Of a stretch of 53,435 nucleotides of DNA, positions 17,045-26,067 are shown piece by piece (the stretch's first letter is position 1; every line of letters starts with the position of its first letter). The DNA is taken from assembly GCA_017302035.1 (NCBI GenBank), contig JAFLEA010000015.1:1-53435 (forward strand). Reading direction: 5' to 3'. The notes under the pieces are model-generated. The model had not been told where the DNA came from and made no database searches. It saw only the letters and a list, made by a program, of their open reading frames with translations. The position numbers and the translations under genes were made by a program. The DNA comes from Lysobacterales bacterium (GTDB lineage: Bacteria > Pseudomonadota > Gammaproteobacteria > Xanthomonadales > Xanthomonadaceae).

Positions 17045-18393
17045 GCACCCTGATCGTCAATGCCCGCCTGGTCAACGAAGGCCGCGAACGCGAGGGCGAC
17101 CTGCGCATCGACCCGCAGGGGCGCATCTCGGAGATCGGCAGCGGCTTGCAGGCGGCCGCAGGCGAGCGCGTGGTCGACGCGGCCGGGCGCTGGCTGCTGC
17201 CGGGCATGATCGACGACCAGGTCCACTTCCGCGAACCCGGGCTGACCCACAAGGGCGACATCGCCACCGAATCGGCCGCAGCGGTGGCCGGCGGGCTGAC
17301 CAGCTTCATGGACATGCCCAACACCAACCCGCCCACCCTCGACGCGGCGGCGCTGGAAGCCAAGTACGCGGCCGCCCGCGGCCGCGCCTGGGGCAACCAC
17401 GGCTTCTACCTCGGCGCCAGCAACGACAACCTCGAGGCAGTACGCACCCTGGACCCGAAATCCGCGCCGGGGATCAAGGTGTTCATGGGCGCCTCCACCG
17501 GCAACATGCTGGTCGACGATCCGGTGACCCTGGACGGCATCTTCCGCGAGGCGCCGACGCCGATCATCACCCACTGCGAGGACACCCCGACCATCGACCG
17601 CACCCTCGCCGAATTCAAGGCGAAGTACGGCGAAGACGGGCTGACCCCGGAGATGCACCCGGACATCCGCTCGCGCGAGGCCTGCATCAAGTCCACCCGG
17701 CTGGCGATGGAACTGGCGCGCCGCCACGGCACCCGCCTGCACGTGCTGCACATCTCCACCGCCGACGAACTGGCACTGTTCGAGCGCGGCCCGCTGGTGG
17801 ATGCGTCCGGCAACGTGCGCAAGAAGATCACCGCCGAGACCTGCATCCACTTCCTGCGCTTCGATCGCGGCGACTATGCGCGGCTGGGCAACCTGATCAA
17901 GTGCAACCCGGCGATCAAGGACGCCGCCGACCGTGAGGCGCTGATCGCCGCGCTGGTGGACGACGTGGTCGACGTGCTGGCCACCGACCACGCGCCGCAC
18001 ACGCTGGAAGAGAAGCAAAAGCCGTTCCTGCAGGCGCCTTCCGGTCTGCCGCTGGTGCAGTACGCGCTGCTGGCGGCGATCGAACTGGTCCACGAGGGCC
18101 GGATGGACATCGCCCGGGTGGTGCAGAAGACCGCGCACGCGCCGGCTCGGTTGTTCGACGTGGCGCAGCGCGGGTTCCTGCGCGAAGGCTACTGGGCCGA
18201 TCTGGTGCTGGTGGACGACGCGCCACTGACCGTGCAACGCGCGGACGTGCTGTCCAAATGCGGCTGGTCGCCGTTCGAGGGCACGACCTTCCGCTCGCGG
18301 ATCGGTGCGACCTGGGTCAACGGGCGCCTGGCCTGGGACGGCCGCGGGCTGGTCGGTACGCCGGGCGGGCAACGCCTGGCCTTCGCGCGGTGA
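17041..18393 (+). CDS. pyrC: Dihydroorotase
   Basis: Zinc amidohydrolase of 450 residues that closes carbamoyl-aspartate to dihydroorotate in pyrimidine synthesis. The metal region reads [19 protein letters not shown]: the first His of the usual HxH is Gln here and His62 is kept, as in the DDQVHF-type dihydroorotases I know from Bacteroidetes and Xanthomonadaceae. Further motifs are [37 protein letters not shown] and [14 protein letters not shown]. The ATG at 17041 overlaps the yidD stop, and the next gene starts over its own stop. The Gln substitution would need biochemical confirmation for activity. The overall family call is firm. Confidence 0.93.
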   Translation: MSTLIVNARLVNEGREREGDLRIDPQGRISEIGSGLQAAAGERVVDAAGRWLLPGMIDDQVHFREPGLTHKGDIATESAAAVAGGLTSFMDMPNTNPPTLDAAALEAKYAAARGRAWGNHGFYLGASNDNLEAVRTLDPKSAPGIKVFMGASTGNMLVDDPVTLDGIFREAPTPIITHCEDTPTIDRTLAEFKAKYGEDGLTPEMHPDIRSREACIKSTRLAMELARRHGTRLHVLHISTADELALFERGPLVDASGNVRKKITAETCIHFLRFDRGDYARLGNLIKCNPAIKDAADREALIAALVDDVVDVLATDHAPHTLEEKQKPFLQAPSGLPLVQYALLAAIELVHEGRMDIARVVQKTAHAPARLFDVAQRGFLREGYWADLVLVDDAPLTVQRADVLSKCGWSPFEGTTFRSRIGATWVNGRLAWDGRGLVGTPGGQRLAFAR

Positions 18394-19247
18394 TCCACCC
18401 GCCATTCGCCGCGGCGGCGGCGGCGTTGCTCATCCCGCTGGCGCTCTGGTTTCCCGGCCCCGCGGGGGCCCAGAAACCGGACGCGCCTGCCGACCAGCGC
18501 GTGGCATTTCCCGCCGGCGTGCAGCAGGGGGCGATGGTGATCGGCAAGGTGGCCCCGGGCAGCGTGGTCGAATACGACGGGCGCAGGCTGCGCACGACCG
18601 GCTACGGCACGGTGGTGTTCGGGGTCGGTCGCGACCAGTCCGGGCCCGTGCACGTACGGGTGTCGCGCCCGGACGGCAGCCGCCAGTTGTTCGAGATCGC
18701 GGTGACACCACGCGACTGGCCGGTGCAGCGAGTGGACGGCGTGCCACCGAAGACCGTCGATCCGCCGCCCGAGATCGCCGAACGGATCCGCCGCGAGCAG
18801 GCGCGGGTCACCGCCGCACGGGACCGCGACGACGACCGCGCCGATTTCGCCAAGCCCTTCGTCTGGCCGGTGCAGGGCCGGATCAGCGGCCGCTTCGGCA
18901 ACCAGCGCGTGTACAACGGCAAGCCCGGCTCGGCGCATTCGGGCATGGACATCGCCGCGCCCGCCGGCACGCCGGTGAAAGCACCGGCCGCCGGAGTGGT
19001 CACCTTCGCCGACCCGGACCTGTACCTGACCGGCGGCACCATCCTGCTCGACCACGGCTTCGGCATCAGCTCCAACTTCCTGCACCTGTCGCGGATCGAC
19101 GTGAAGGTGGGCGACCGGATCGAGCAGGGCCAGACGATCGGCGCGGTGGGCGCGACCGGAAGGGCGACCGGGCCGCATCTGCATTGGGGGATGAACTGGT
19201 TCGACGTGCGAATCGACCCGCTGCTGGTACTCGAGCGAAAACCATAA
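18390..19247 (+). CDS. Secreted M23-family (LytM-type) metallopeptidase
   Basis: A 285-residue exported peptidoglycan hydrolase or regulator. A signal peptide (LLIPLALWFPGPAGA, cut near residue 27) is followed by a beta-rich N-terminal domain (AMVIGKVAPGSVVEYDG) and the M23 domain from about residue 155. Zinc and catalytic residues are His183 and Asp187 (HSGMDIAAP), His232 (NFLHLS), and His263 and His265 (GPHLHWGMNW). All positions are present, so it should be an active endopeptidase. The GTG start at 18390 overlaps the pyrC stop. Longer upstream frames lie inside pyrC. A copy of its 3' end lies 70 nt downstream. Confidence 0.92.
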   Translation: MIHPPFAAAAAALLIPLALWFPGPAGAQKPDAPADQRVAFPAGVQQGAMVIGKVAPGSVVEYDGRRLRTTGYGTVVFGVGRDQSGPVHVRVSRPDGSRQLFEIAVTPRDWPVQRVDGVPPKTVDPPPEIAERIRREQARVTAARDRDDDRADFAKPFVWPVQGRISGRFGNQRVYNGKPGSAHSGMDIAAPAGTPVKAPAAGVVTFADPDLYLTGGTILLDHGFGISSNFLHLSRIDVKVGDRIEQGQTIGAVGATGRATGPHLHWGMNWFDVRIDPLLVLERKP

Positions 19248-19318
19248 GGCCCGTGGTTCACCATGGCGACGCGCTGCGGCGCGTTCCAGTCAGCGACGAC
19301 TGCCGGGCGGTCGCGGCG

Positions 19319-19369
19319 CAGTTCGAAGTCCGTATCGATCCGTTGCCGGTGCTTGAGCGCCGGCCCTGA
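19319..19369 (+). pseudogene. Duplicated 3' tail of the M23 peptidase gene
   Basis: Codons here read QFEVRIDPLPVLERRP then stop. The end of the M23 gene (19197-19247) reads WFDVRIDPLLVLERKP then stop. The match covers about 17 codons with mostly synonymous or conservative differences, so it is a diverged tandem duplicate or the last piece of a second M23 gene. No start codon or upstream homology is visible. Confidence 0.55.
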
Positions 19370-19453
19370 GTCCAAGCGCCTGGCATCGACGTCCTCTGCG
19401 CGCGTCGAGGGCGCCTCCCCTGTTGGATTCCGACTTGATCCCTGGCTGCGACG

Positions 19454-20377
19454 CTACTGGGAGCCGCGGCCGCTCACCCGCGCCACGGCGTCGTGGGGGT
19501 GCAGACTCTCGAAGTGCGACACGGTGGCCTCGTAGCGCTCGATGCGCGGATCGCCGGCCAGCGCCGAGGCGACCCGGCGCGCGGCGTCCTCGCAGAACAT
19601 CAGGTTGCGTGCGTTGAGGCGGGCGAAAGCCTGCTCGTCCTCGCGCTTGACCGCGGTCTGCACCGGGGTGCCGAGCGCGGTTTCGATGGCATCCACCAGC
19701 GCGACCAGCGGCAGCTCGTCGAACTGCGGGCGCAGGTGCGCGCGCACATCGGCGCGGCTGCGCTGGGCATGCGGAGTGGCGGCCATGCCGCGCTCCGATT
19801 GCAGCCAGTCGCGGACCGCGCCGGCCGACAGCGGCTGGGCGGCAGCGAAATCGCGGGCGAAGCGTTCGGCGTTGGCCTGGCGCGACAGCGCCGCCGAGGC
19901 CGGGCAGGTGCTGGAGTACTCGACGGAAAACGCCAGCGCCAATTGCAGGTGGCCCTCTGCCAGGATCGCCTCGATCTCCACCGGATAGCGCTTCCAGCCG
20001 GCGTGGCCGCTCTCCAGCGCACGCCGCTGCAGCAGGGCGTCGTAGCGGATGCGCAGGCGCGCCCGGGTCGCCAGCCCGGCCTGCGCGGCGATGCCGTCCC
20101 GGAGCAGGTGACGCAGCCCGGCCGGGGTGACGGTTTCGCGCGCCAGGCCGTCCTGCAACTGCAGGTACAGGCGCGACATGTGGATGCCGCGCGCGTCGGC
20201 GCGGGCCAGGTCCACCGCCAGGTCGATGCTGGCGGCCACCTGCACGAAACCGCCCTGCCCGTCGGCCACGCGCACCGGCAAGGCGATGTTGTCCATGCCC
20301 ACCCAGTCCAGCGGCCGCGCCAGGGCGGCGGGTTGGTGGGCGACATCGGGCAGGACGGGAACGTGGGTGACGGTCAC
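19454..20377 (-). CDS. folE2: GTP cyclohydrolase FolE2 (type IB)
   Basis: Converts GTP to dihydroneopterin triphosphate for folate synthesis; this is the zinc-independent alternative to FolE. The 307 residues fit the family. Motifs are WVGMDNIALPVRV, RGIHMSRLYLQL, VEYSSTCPASAALS with the metal Cys158, TPHAQRSRADV, and EDEQAFARLNARNLMFCEDAARR with the conserved Glu. The final HFESLHPHDAVA is also typical. In several proteobacteria folE2 is induced by zinc shortage through Zur, but I see no obvious Zur palindrome in the 200 nt upstream. Whether an ordinary folE exists elsewhere cannot be seen here. Confidence 0.95.
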   Translation of the reverse strand: MTVTHVPVLPDVAHQPAALARPLDWVGMDNIALPVRVADGQGGFVQVAASIDLAVDLARADARGIHMSRLYLQLQDGLARETVTPAGLRHLLRDGIAAQAGLATRARLRIRYDALLQRRALESGHAGWKRYPVEIEAILAEGHLQLALAFSVEYSSTCPASAALSRQANAERFARDFAAAQPLSAGAVRDWLQSERGMAATPHAQRSRADVRAHLRPQFDELPLVALVDAIETALGTPVQTAVKREDEQAFARLNARNLMFCEDAARRVASALAGDPRIERYEATVSHFESLHPHDAVARVSGRGSQ

Positions 20378-20579
20378 GGGCGGAAGGAAGACCGGGCAGG
20401 ACGGGGAACCGGGCGTCGGCCCTGGGCCGGGTCGCGCAACGGGAGGACACCGGGATCGATCACGGACCGATTCGGCAGGTCATTGTAGCCGGTGGTGCCG
20501 GACCCAGCCGGACCGCGCGCTGCAACACCTTGTTGCGCGCCCGACCCGGCCTTGGCGGCCGCGGGCGGGCCGCCGGTGG

Positions 20580-21311
20580 TTACGGCGCGCCTGACGCCGC
20601 GCGCCAGGCGCGCCAGAGATCGCCCACCGGCCAACGGCCGGGCTGCGGCTTGCGGCCGGCGGCGAACCGCGCCAGGCGATGGCGTGCGCAGCGGGCGTAC
20701 ATCCGCCTCGCACGCGCTGCGCCGGCCCGGGCGGGCCAGCGGTCGAGCAATCCGCGGGCCCAGTCGCGCTGCGCGCGCTCGCCTGTGCCGGCGTCCTTCG
20801 CATTCGCCGGATCCGGCATGCCCGGCACCGCCGCCAGGCCGGTTTCGGCCAGGCGCATCGCCAGCACCTGCGCGGCCAGCGCGGCGGGCACCGGGCGCGT
20901 GCCGCCCAGCACCGCCGCTTCCACCTCGCACAACGCCTCGGCATAGGTGGACAGCACCGCGAACGCGGCATCGGCGTCATCCTGCGGGACGCGCGCGATG
21001 ACCAGTGCGGGCAGCGCGTCGGCCAATTGCGTCCACGGCGCCGGCACCGGTTCGAGCAGGCGGCCGAGCGGATGGCGCGACCGCTGGCCGGCCCAGTCGC
21101 GCAATTCGGTCGCCCACCAGCCGAGCTTGGCGTCGGCCGGCAACGGATCGCCGGCGACATTGAGGATGTCGTCGAATTCCTGCAACAGCGCGAACCAGGC
21201 CTGCGTGCGCCCGCGATCGGCCGGCGCCACGAACACTTCGGCCAGCGCCCACTCCGGCCAGCGGCTGCGCCACTTGTCGAGGAAGCTGTCCAGGGCGGTC
21301 GGCGCGGTCAT
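20580..21311 (-). CDS. Squalene/phytoene synthase-like protein
   Basis: A 243-residue all-alpha protein of the SQS/PSY superfamily. The first Asp-rich motif is preserved as LLQEFDDILNVAGD, followed by GWWATELRDWAGQRSRHPLG. The region where true synthases carry the second DxxxD motif reads YAEALCEVEAAVLGG and is poor in Asp. A basic C-terminus follows. The nearest parallels are the stand-alone bacterial members and the mitochondrial complex I assembly factor NDUFAF6, which have lost synthase chemistry. The ATG at 21311 is set by where homology starts; a much longer upstream frame overlaps gph. It follows gph after a 35-nt gap. Confidence 0.75.
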   Translation of the reverse strand: MTAPTALDSFLDKWRSRWPEWALAEVFVAPADRGRTQAWFALLQEFDDILNVAGDPLPADAKLGWWATELRDWAGQRSRHPLGRLLEPVPAPWTQLADALPALVIARVPQDDADAAFAVLSTYAEALCEVEAAVLGGTRPVPAALAAQVLAMRLAETGLAAVPGMPDPANAKDAGTGERAQRDWARGLLDRWPARAGAARARRMYARCARHRLARFAAGRKPQPGRWPVGDLWRAWRAASGAP

Positions 21312-21346
21312 GGGGAGGTGCGGGTGACGGGCGGAGACGACGCTGC

Positions 21347-22042
21347 TCAAGCGGTTTGCGTCGCCGGCCAGGCGGCCGGATCGAGCAGTTCGCGCGGATG
21401 GTCGACGATGGCGTCGGCCTGCCAGGTCCGCGGATCCTCGCCTTCGAGGCGGTAACCCCAGGTCACCGCGATCGAGGGCATGCCGGCGGCGCGCGCAGCG
21501 AGCACGTCGCGCTCGTCGTCGCCGACATAGACGCAAGCGCCCGGATCCACGCCCAGTTGCTTCGCCGCCTCCAGCAACGGCAGCGGATGCGGCTTCTTCT
21601 CGGCGAAGGTGTCGCCGCCGATCAGCACCGCGCAACGCTGCCGCCAGTCCAGGCCGGCGAGCACGTCGCGGGCCAGGTATTCGGCCTTGTTGGTGACGAT
21701 GCCCCAGCGCGCGCCGCCGGCCTCCAGCGCGGCCAGCAGGGCGGCGATGGCTTCGAACGGCATGCTGTGCCGGCCCAGCTCCTCGCGGTAGACCTGCAGG
21801 AATTCGGGCACCAGCGCATCGCGCCCGGCCTCGTCCAGCTCCGGGAAGGACGCGGCGACCATCGCCCGCGCGCCCTTGGATACGTGCCGGCGCAGCATCG
21901 CCGCATCCACCGGCGGCCGCGCGCGCGCAGCGCGCATGCGGTCGGCGGTGGCGACCATGTCCGGCGCGCTGTCCAGCAGGGTGCCGTCGAGGTCGAACAG
22001 GGCCACGCGCGGGAAGCGCGGCGCCGCGGAAGCGCCGGTCAT
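21347..22042 (-). CDS. gph: Phosphoglycolate phosphatase (HAD family)
   Basis: A 231-residue HAD-superfamily phosphatase that removes phosphoglycolate formed in DNA repair and oxidative damage. Motif I is [15 protein letters not shown] (Asp nucleophile), motif II the Thr in WGIVTNKAE, motif III Lys in [14 protein letters not shown], and motif [17 protein letters not shown]. The ATG at 22042 overlaps the ubiG stop by ATGA. The gph-ubiG pairing is common in gammaproteobacteria. An alternative is a related pyrimidine nucleotidase-like HAD, but context favours Gph. Confidence 0.9.
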   Translation of the reverse strand: MTGASAAPRFPRVALFDLDGTLLDSAPDMVATADRMRAARARPPVDAAMLRRHVSKGARAMVAASFPELDEAGRDALVPEFLQVYREELGRHSMPFEAIAALLAALEAGGARWGIVTNKAEYLARDVLAGLDWRQRCAVLIGGDTFAEKKPHPLPLLEAAKQLGVDPGACVYVGDDERDVLAARAAGMPSIAVTWGYRLEGEDPRTWQADAIVDHPRELLDPAAWPATQTA

Positions 22043-22770
22043 GTCCCCGCGCCCGGCTTGACCGCGCAGGCCAGGTAGTTCACCGCGGTCCGCTTCGACA
22101 GGCCGGCGCGCTGGCGCAGCGGGTCGTAGGCCAGGCCGCTGACATCCTCCAGCTGCAGGCCGGCCGCGCGCAGCCAGGCCCCCAGCTCGGAGGGGCGGAT
22201 GAAGCCGGCGTAGCTGTGCGTGCCCCTGGGCAGCAGGCCGGCCACGTACTCGGCCCCCACGATCGCCAGCGCGAACGCGGCCGGGGTGCGGTTGAGGGTG
22301 GACAGGAACAGGCGCCCACCGGGACGCAGCAGGGTGGCGCAGGCGGCGACGATGGCGGCAGGATCCGGGACGTGCTCCAGCATCTCCATGCAGGTGACCG
22401 CATCGAAGCTGCCCGGGCGCTCGGCCGCCAGCACTTCGACCGGCTTGACCTGGTAATCGACCTGCACCCCGGACTCGAGCGTGTGCAGGCGCGCGACCTT
22501 CACCAGTTCCGGGGCCAGGTCGATGGCGGTGACCCGGGCACCCGCACGGGCCAGCGCCTCGCTGAGCAGGCCGCCCCCGCAGCCGACGTCGAGCACGTCC
22601 CTGCCCGGCAGGCCCGGCGCGGGCATGCGCTGCCTGACGTATTCCAGACGCACCGGGTTGAGCGCGTGCAGCGCGCGCTGCGGGCCGTCGGGGTCCCACC
22701 AGCGGTTGGCCAGCGCAGCGAACTTGTCCAGTTCGGCCTGGCGGTAGTTGTCGTGGACGGCGGCGGTCAT
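22039..22770 (-). CDS. ubiG: Ubiquinone biosynthesis O-methyltransferase UbiG
   Basis: SAM-dependent enzyme carrying out both O-methylations of ubiquinone synthesis. Its 243 residues open with the family signature [31 protein letters not shown] motif I is [20 protein letters not shown], then [16 protein letters not shown] and [22 protein letters not shown]. The C-terminal [10 protein letters not shown] is also typical. It couples to gph by ATGA overlap and lies 58 nt behind the amidohydrolase gene. Confidence 0.95.
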   Translation of the reverse strand: MTAAVHDNYRQAELDKFAALANRWWDPDGPQRALHALNPVRLEYVRQRMPAPGLPGRDVLDVGCGGGLLSEALARAGARVTAIDLAPELVKVARLHTLESGVQVDYQVKPVEVLAAERPGSFDAVTCMEMLEHVPDPAAIVAACATLLRPGGRLFLSTLNRTPAAFALAIVGAEYVAGLLPRGTHSYAGFIRPSELGAWLRAAGLQLEDVSGLAYDPLRQRAGLSKRTAVNYLACAVKPGAGT

Positions 22771-22828
22771 GGCGGTGCTCTCCGGATACCGTCGGCCCCT
22801 GCCTGCGCGGGAACGACGGGCAAGAACC

Positions 22829-24169
22829 TCACTGGGTACGGATCGTGGCGATGCGTCCGCGCCACTGGCACGCGTTGGCGATCAGCGCGGCGGTGTCGAT
22901 GTCCACCAGCTCGCGCCGGTCCAGCTTGCGACGGCCGGCGATCCACACGTCGCTCACCTGCTGGCGGCCGGTGGCATAGACCAGTTGCGAGAGCACGTGG
23001 TGCAACGGCTGGGTTTCCAGTTCGGACAGGTCCACGCACACCAGGTCGGCCTCCTTGCCCGGCTCGATCGAGCCGATGCGCTCGCCGAAGCCCAGCGCGC
23101 GCGCGCCCCCCAGGGTGGCCGCGCGCAGCGCGCTGGCCGCGTCCAGGGCGGTGGCGTCGTTGGCCACCGCCTTGGCCAGCAAGGCGGCGGTGCGCAGTTC
23201 GCCGAGCATGTCCAGGTCGTTGTTGCTGGCGCAGCCGTCGGTGCCGATGGCCAGGTTCACCCCGGCCCGCTGCAGGGCACAGGCCGGGCAGAAACCCGAG
23301 GCCAGCTTGAGGTTGGACTCGGCGCAATGGGCCACGTGCACGCCACGCTCGGCGCACAGGTGGATCTCGGCCTCGGTCAACTGGGTCATGTGCACCGCGA
23401 TCAGGCGCTCGCTGACCAGGCCCAGCCGGTCCAGCCGCGCCAGCGGGCGCTGGCCGAACTCCTTCAGCGAGTCGGCGATCTCCTGCGCGGTCTCGTGGGT
23501 ATGCAGGTGGACCTGGGTGTCGAGCTGGTCGGACAGCATCCGCACCCGCTCGAAGTTGGCATCGCTGACCGTGTAGGGCGCGTGCGGGGCGAAGGCGGTG
23601 CCGATCAGCGGATCGCCGCGCCAGGCGTCGTGGACCTCGCCGGCCTTGTCGAAGTATTCGTCGTCCGAGCGCGCCCAGGCGGTGGGGAAATTGATCACCG
23701 GCAGGCCGACCAGGGCGCGGAAGCCGTGGCGCTTGTACACCGCCGCCTGCACGTCCGGGAAGAAATAGTTCTCGTTGGCGCAGGTGGTGCCGCCGCGCAG
23801 CATCTCGGCGATGGCCAGGGCCACGCCGTCGGCGACGAACTCCGGCCCGATCACCGCCGCCTCCACCGGCCAGATGTGCTGCTGCAGCCAGGTCATCAGC
23901 GGCAGGTCGTCGGCGATCCCGCGCAGCAGGGTCATCGGGTTGTGGGTGTGGGCGTTGACCAGGCCCGGGACCAGCACCGCGTCCGGGCGCTGCACCACCT
24001 CGCTCGCCGCGTAGCGGGCACGCGCCTGCGCGGTGGGCAGCAGGGCCACGATGCGGCCGCCGGAAACGGCGACGGCGTGGTCCTCCAGGACCACGCCGTG
24101 CGGTTCGACCGGAACCACCCAGCCGGCTTCGATGAGCAGGTCGCAGGCTTCGGTTGCGGGTTCGGTCAT
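22829..24169 (-). CDS. TRZ/ATZ-family amidohydrolase, probable MTA/S-adenosylhomocysteine deaminase
   Basis: A 446-residue cytosolic metal-dependent deaminase. It shows the amidohydrolase HxH in [20 protein letters not shown], metal His in [12 protein letters not shown] and VHMTQL, and the metal Asp in [23 protein letters not shown]. This is the subgroup of 5-methylthioadenosine/S-adenosylhomocysteine deaminases. A homologue next to ubiG in Pseudomonas deaminates methylthioadenosine. UbiG makes S-adenosylhomocysteine, so the linkage makes metabolic sense. The exact substrate is inferred. The start at 24169 (MTEPATEA) is preferred to a slightly longer frame. Confidence 0.88.
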   Translation of the reverse strand: MTEPATEACDLLIEAGWVVPVEPHGVVLEDHAVAVSGGRIVALLPTAQARARYAASEVVQRPDAVLVPGLVNAHTHNPMTLLRGIADDLPLMTWLQQHIWPVEAAVIGPEFVADGVALAIAEMLRGGTTCANENYFFPDVQAAVYKRHGFRALVGLPVINFPTAWARSDDEYFDKAGEVHDAWRGDPLIGTAFAPHAPYTVSDANFERVRMLSDQLDTQVHLHTHETAQEIADSLKEFGQRPLARLDRLGLVSERLIAVHMTQLTEAEIHLCAERGVHVAHCAESNLKLASGFCPACALQRAGVNLAIGTDGCASNNDLDMLGELRTAALLAKAVANDATALDAASALRAATLGGARALGFGERIGSIEPGKEADLVCVDLSELETQPLHHVLSQLVYATGRQQVSDVWIAGRRKLDRRELVDIDTAALIANACQWRGRIATIRTQ

Positions 24170-24202
24170 GCGCGGCGACTCATCCATTCCAGGCCCGGAG
24201 GC

Positions 24203-24769
24203 TCATTTCACCCGGCTGACGTACTCGCCGCTGCGGGTGTCGACCTTGATCACTTCGTCCTGGCCGACGAACAGCGGCACGCGCACCACCGCGCCGGTCT
24301 CCAGGGTGGCCGGCTTGCCGCCGGTGCCGGCGGTGTCGCCCTTCACGCCCGGGTCGGTCTCCACGATCTTCAGCTCGACGAAGTTCGGCGGGGTGACCTG
24401 GATCGGGTTGCCGTTGAACAGGGTCACCACGCACGCCTCCTCGCCCTTGAGCCACTTGGCGGCGTCGCCCATGCCGGCCTTGTCGGCCTGGACCTGCTCG
24501 AAGGTCTCCTGCTGCATGAAATGCCAGTACTCGCCGTCCGAGTACAGGTACTGCATGTCGGTGTCGACCACGTCGGCGGCCTCGACCGAGTCGGTGGACT
24601 TCATGGTGATTTCCTGCACCCGGCCGGTGCGGATCTGGCGGTACTTCACCCGGGTGAAGGCCTGGCCCTTGCCCGGCTTGACGTACTCGGTGTCGGAGAT
24701 GATCGAGGGCTCGTTGTTGACCAGGATCTTCATCCCGTTCTTGACGTCGTTCATGCCGTAAGAGGCCAT
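24203..24769 (-). CDS. efp: Translation elongation factor P
   Basis: A 188-residue, three-domain ribosomal factor that relieves stalling at proline runs. The modified loop is [11 protein letters not shown] with Lys34 at the tip, the site beta-lysylated by EpmA after EpmB has made beta-lysine. The C-terminal signature [13 protein letters not shown] is present. A strong SD (AAGGAG) lies 6 nt before ATG 24769. epmB is the divergent neighbour, supporting the lysine-type modification pathway. No epmA is in the window. Confidence 0.97.
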   Translation of the reverse strand: MASYGMNDVKNGMKILVNNEPSIISDTEYVKPGKGQAFTRVKYRQIRTGRVQEITMKSTDSVEAADVVDTDMQYLYSDGEYWHFMQQETFEQVQADKAGMGDAAKWLKGEEACVVTLFNGNPIQVTPPNFVELKIVETDPGVKGDTAGTGGKPATLETGAVVRVPLFVGQDEVIKVDTRSGEYVSRVK

Positions 24770-24841
24770 GGGAACTCCTTTGGGGTATGGCGGGGCCGCC
24801 GCCGCGTTCGGCGGCGATCGGGCAGTGGGAATGCTGGCGGT

Positions 24842-24847
24842 TAGAAT
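24842..24847 (+). promoter_or_regulatory. Possible -10 element for epmB
   Basis: TAGAAT, one mismatch from consensus, is 47 nt before the epmB ATG in the efp/epmB divergent gap. The same hexamer precedes cysS. No clear -35 box is visible. Confidence 0.3.
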
Positions 24848-24894
24848 GTGCGCCGCCCACCCGAATCCGGGGGGAGCGTCTTCCAGACCCGCAC

Positions 24895-25941
24895 ATGATA
24901 CCCGCAGCCCCCCTGCCCCTGCAGCCGGACGCGCCCCTGGCGCCCGTCCCGGCGACCCCGACCACCGTCCCGCGCTGGCAGCGGCTATGGCGCGAGGCCG
25001 TGCGCGACCCGCACGAACTGCTGGGCCTGCTGGGGCTGGAGGCCGCCGCCGCCGGGATTTCCGCGGCCGCCGCCGCACAGTTCCCGCTGCGGGTGCCGGC
25101 CGGCTTCGTCGCCCGGATGCGCCCCGGCGACCTGGCCGACCCGCTGCTGCGCCAAGTCCTGCCGGTGGACGACGAGCAGCGGATCGTGCCCGGTTTCGGC
25201 CTGGATGCGGTCGGCGACGGCGCGGCGAAGAAGGCCGACGGGGTGATCCACAAGTACCGCGGCCGCGCCCTGCTGGTGGCCACCGGCAGCTGCGCGGTGA
25301 ACTGCCGCTACTGCTTCCGCCGCCACTTCCCCTACGCGGAGGAGACCGCCGCGCGCGATGGCTGGTCTGCGGCGGTGGCAGCCATCGCGGCCGATCCCTC
25401 CATCGAGGAAGTCATCCTCTCCGGCGGCGACCCGCTGTCGCTGGCCACGCCCAAGCTGGCCGAACTGACCGCGCAACTGGCGCGGGTACCGCACATCAAG
25501 CGCCTGCGCATCCACAGCCGCCTGCCGATCGTGCTGCCCGAACGGGTCGACGCGGCGCTGCTGCAGTGGCTCTCGGCCCTGCCGTGGCCGCGGGCGTTCG
25601 TGGTCCACGCCAACCACGCCAACGAGTTCGATGCCTCGGTCGATGCGGCGATGGCGGCGCTGCGCGGGACCGGGGCGCAGTTGCTCAACCAGGCGGTGCT
25701 CCTGCGCGGGGTCAACGACAGCGTCGAGGCGCTGGCCGCGCTGTGCGAACGGAGCTTCGCCGCCGGCGTGCTGCCCTACTACCTGCATCAGCTCGACCGG
25801 GTGGCCGGCACGGCCCATTTCGAAGTGCCCGACGAGCAGGCCCGGGGCCTGCATGCAGCCCTGGCCGCGCGCCTGTCCGGTTACCTGGTACCCAAGCTGG
25901 TCCGCGAGATCCCCGGCGACACCGGCAAGCGCCCCGTGTAG
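24895..25941 (+). CDS. epmB: EF-P beta-lysylation protein EpmB (lysine 2,3-aminomutase-like)
   Basis: Radical-SAM, PLP-dependent enzyme that converts lysine to (R)-beta-lysine for EF-P modification. The Fe-S cluster motif is CAVNCRYC (Cys133, Cys137, Cys140) in the [26 protein letters not shown] context. [15 protein letters not shown] and the late [19 protein letters not shown] are typical. ATG 24895 gives 348 residues, the EpmB size rather than the longer catabolic aminomutases. It is divergent from efp. The C-terminus ends [10 protein letters not shown], as in EpmB proteins. Confidence 0.94.
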   Translation: MIPAAPLPLQPDAPLAPVPATPTTVPRWQRLWREAVRDPHELLGLLGLEAAAAGISAAAAAQFPLRVPAGFVARMRPGDLADPLLRQVLPVDDEQRIVPGFGLDAVGDGAAKKADGVIHKYRGRALLVATGSCAVNCRYCFRRHFPYAEETAARDGWSAAVAAIAADPSIEEVILSGGDPLSLATPKLAELTAQLARVPHIKRLRIHSRLPIVLPERVDAALLQWLSALPWPRAFVVHANHANEFDASVDAAMAALRGTGAQLLNQAVLLRGVNDSVEALAALCERSFAAGVLPYYLHQLDRVAGTAHFEVPDEQARGLHAALAARLSGYLVPKLVREIPGDTGKRPV

Positions 25942-26067
25942 CCCCTGCCCCGCAGATCCGGCCGCCATGGTCCCGACGGCCGGTCGGCGGCCCCTGGCGC
26001 GGACCTCGAGGTGCGGCCGCCCGACAGCCGGCTCCGCGATGCCGCGGGAAAAGGCGTGCCGGGACGG

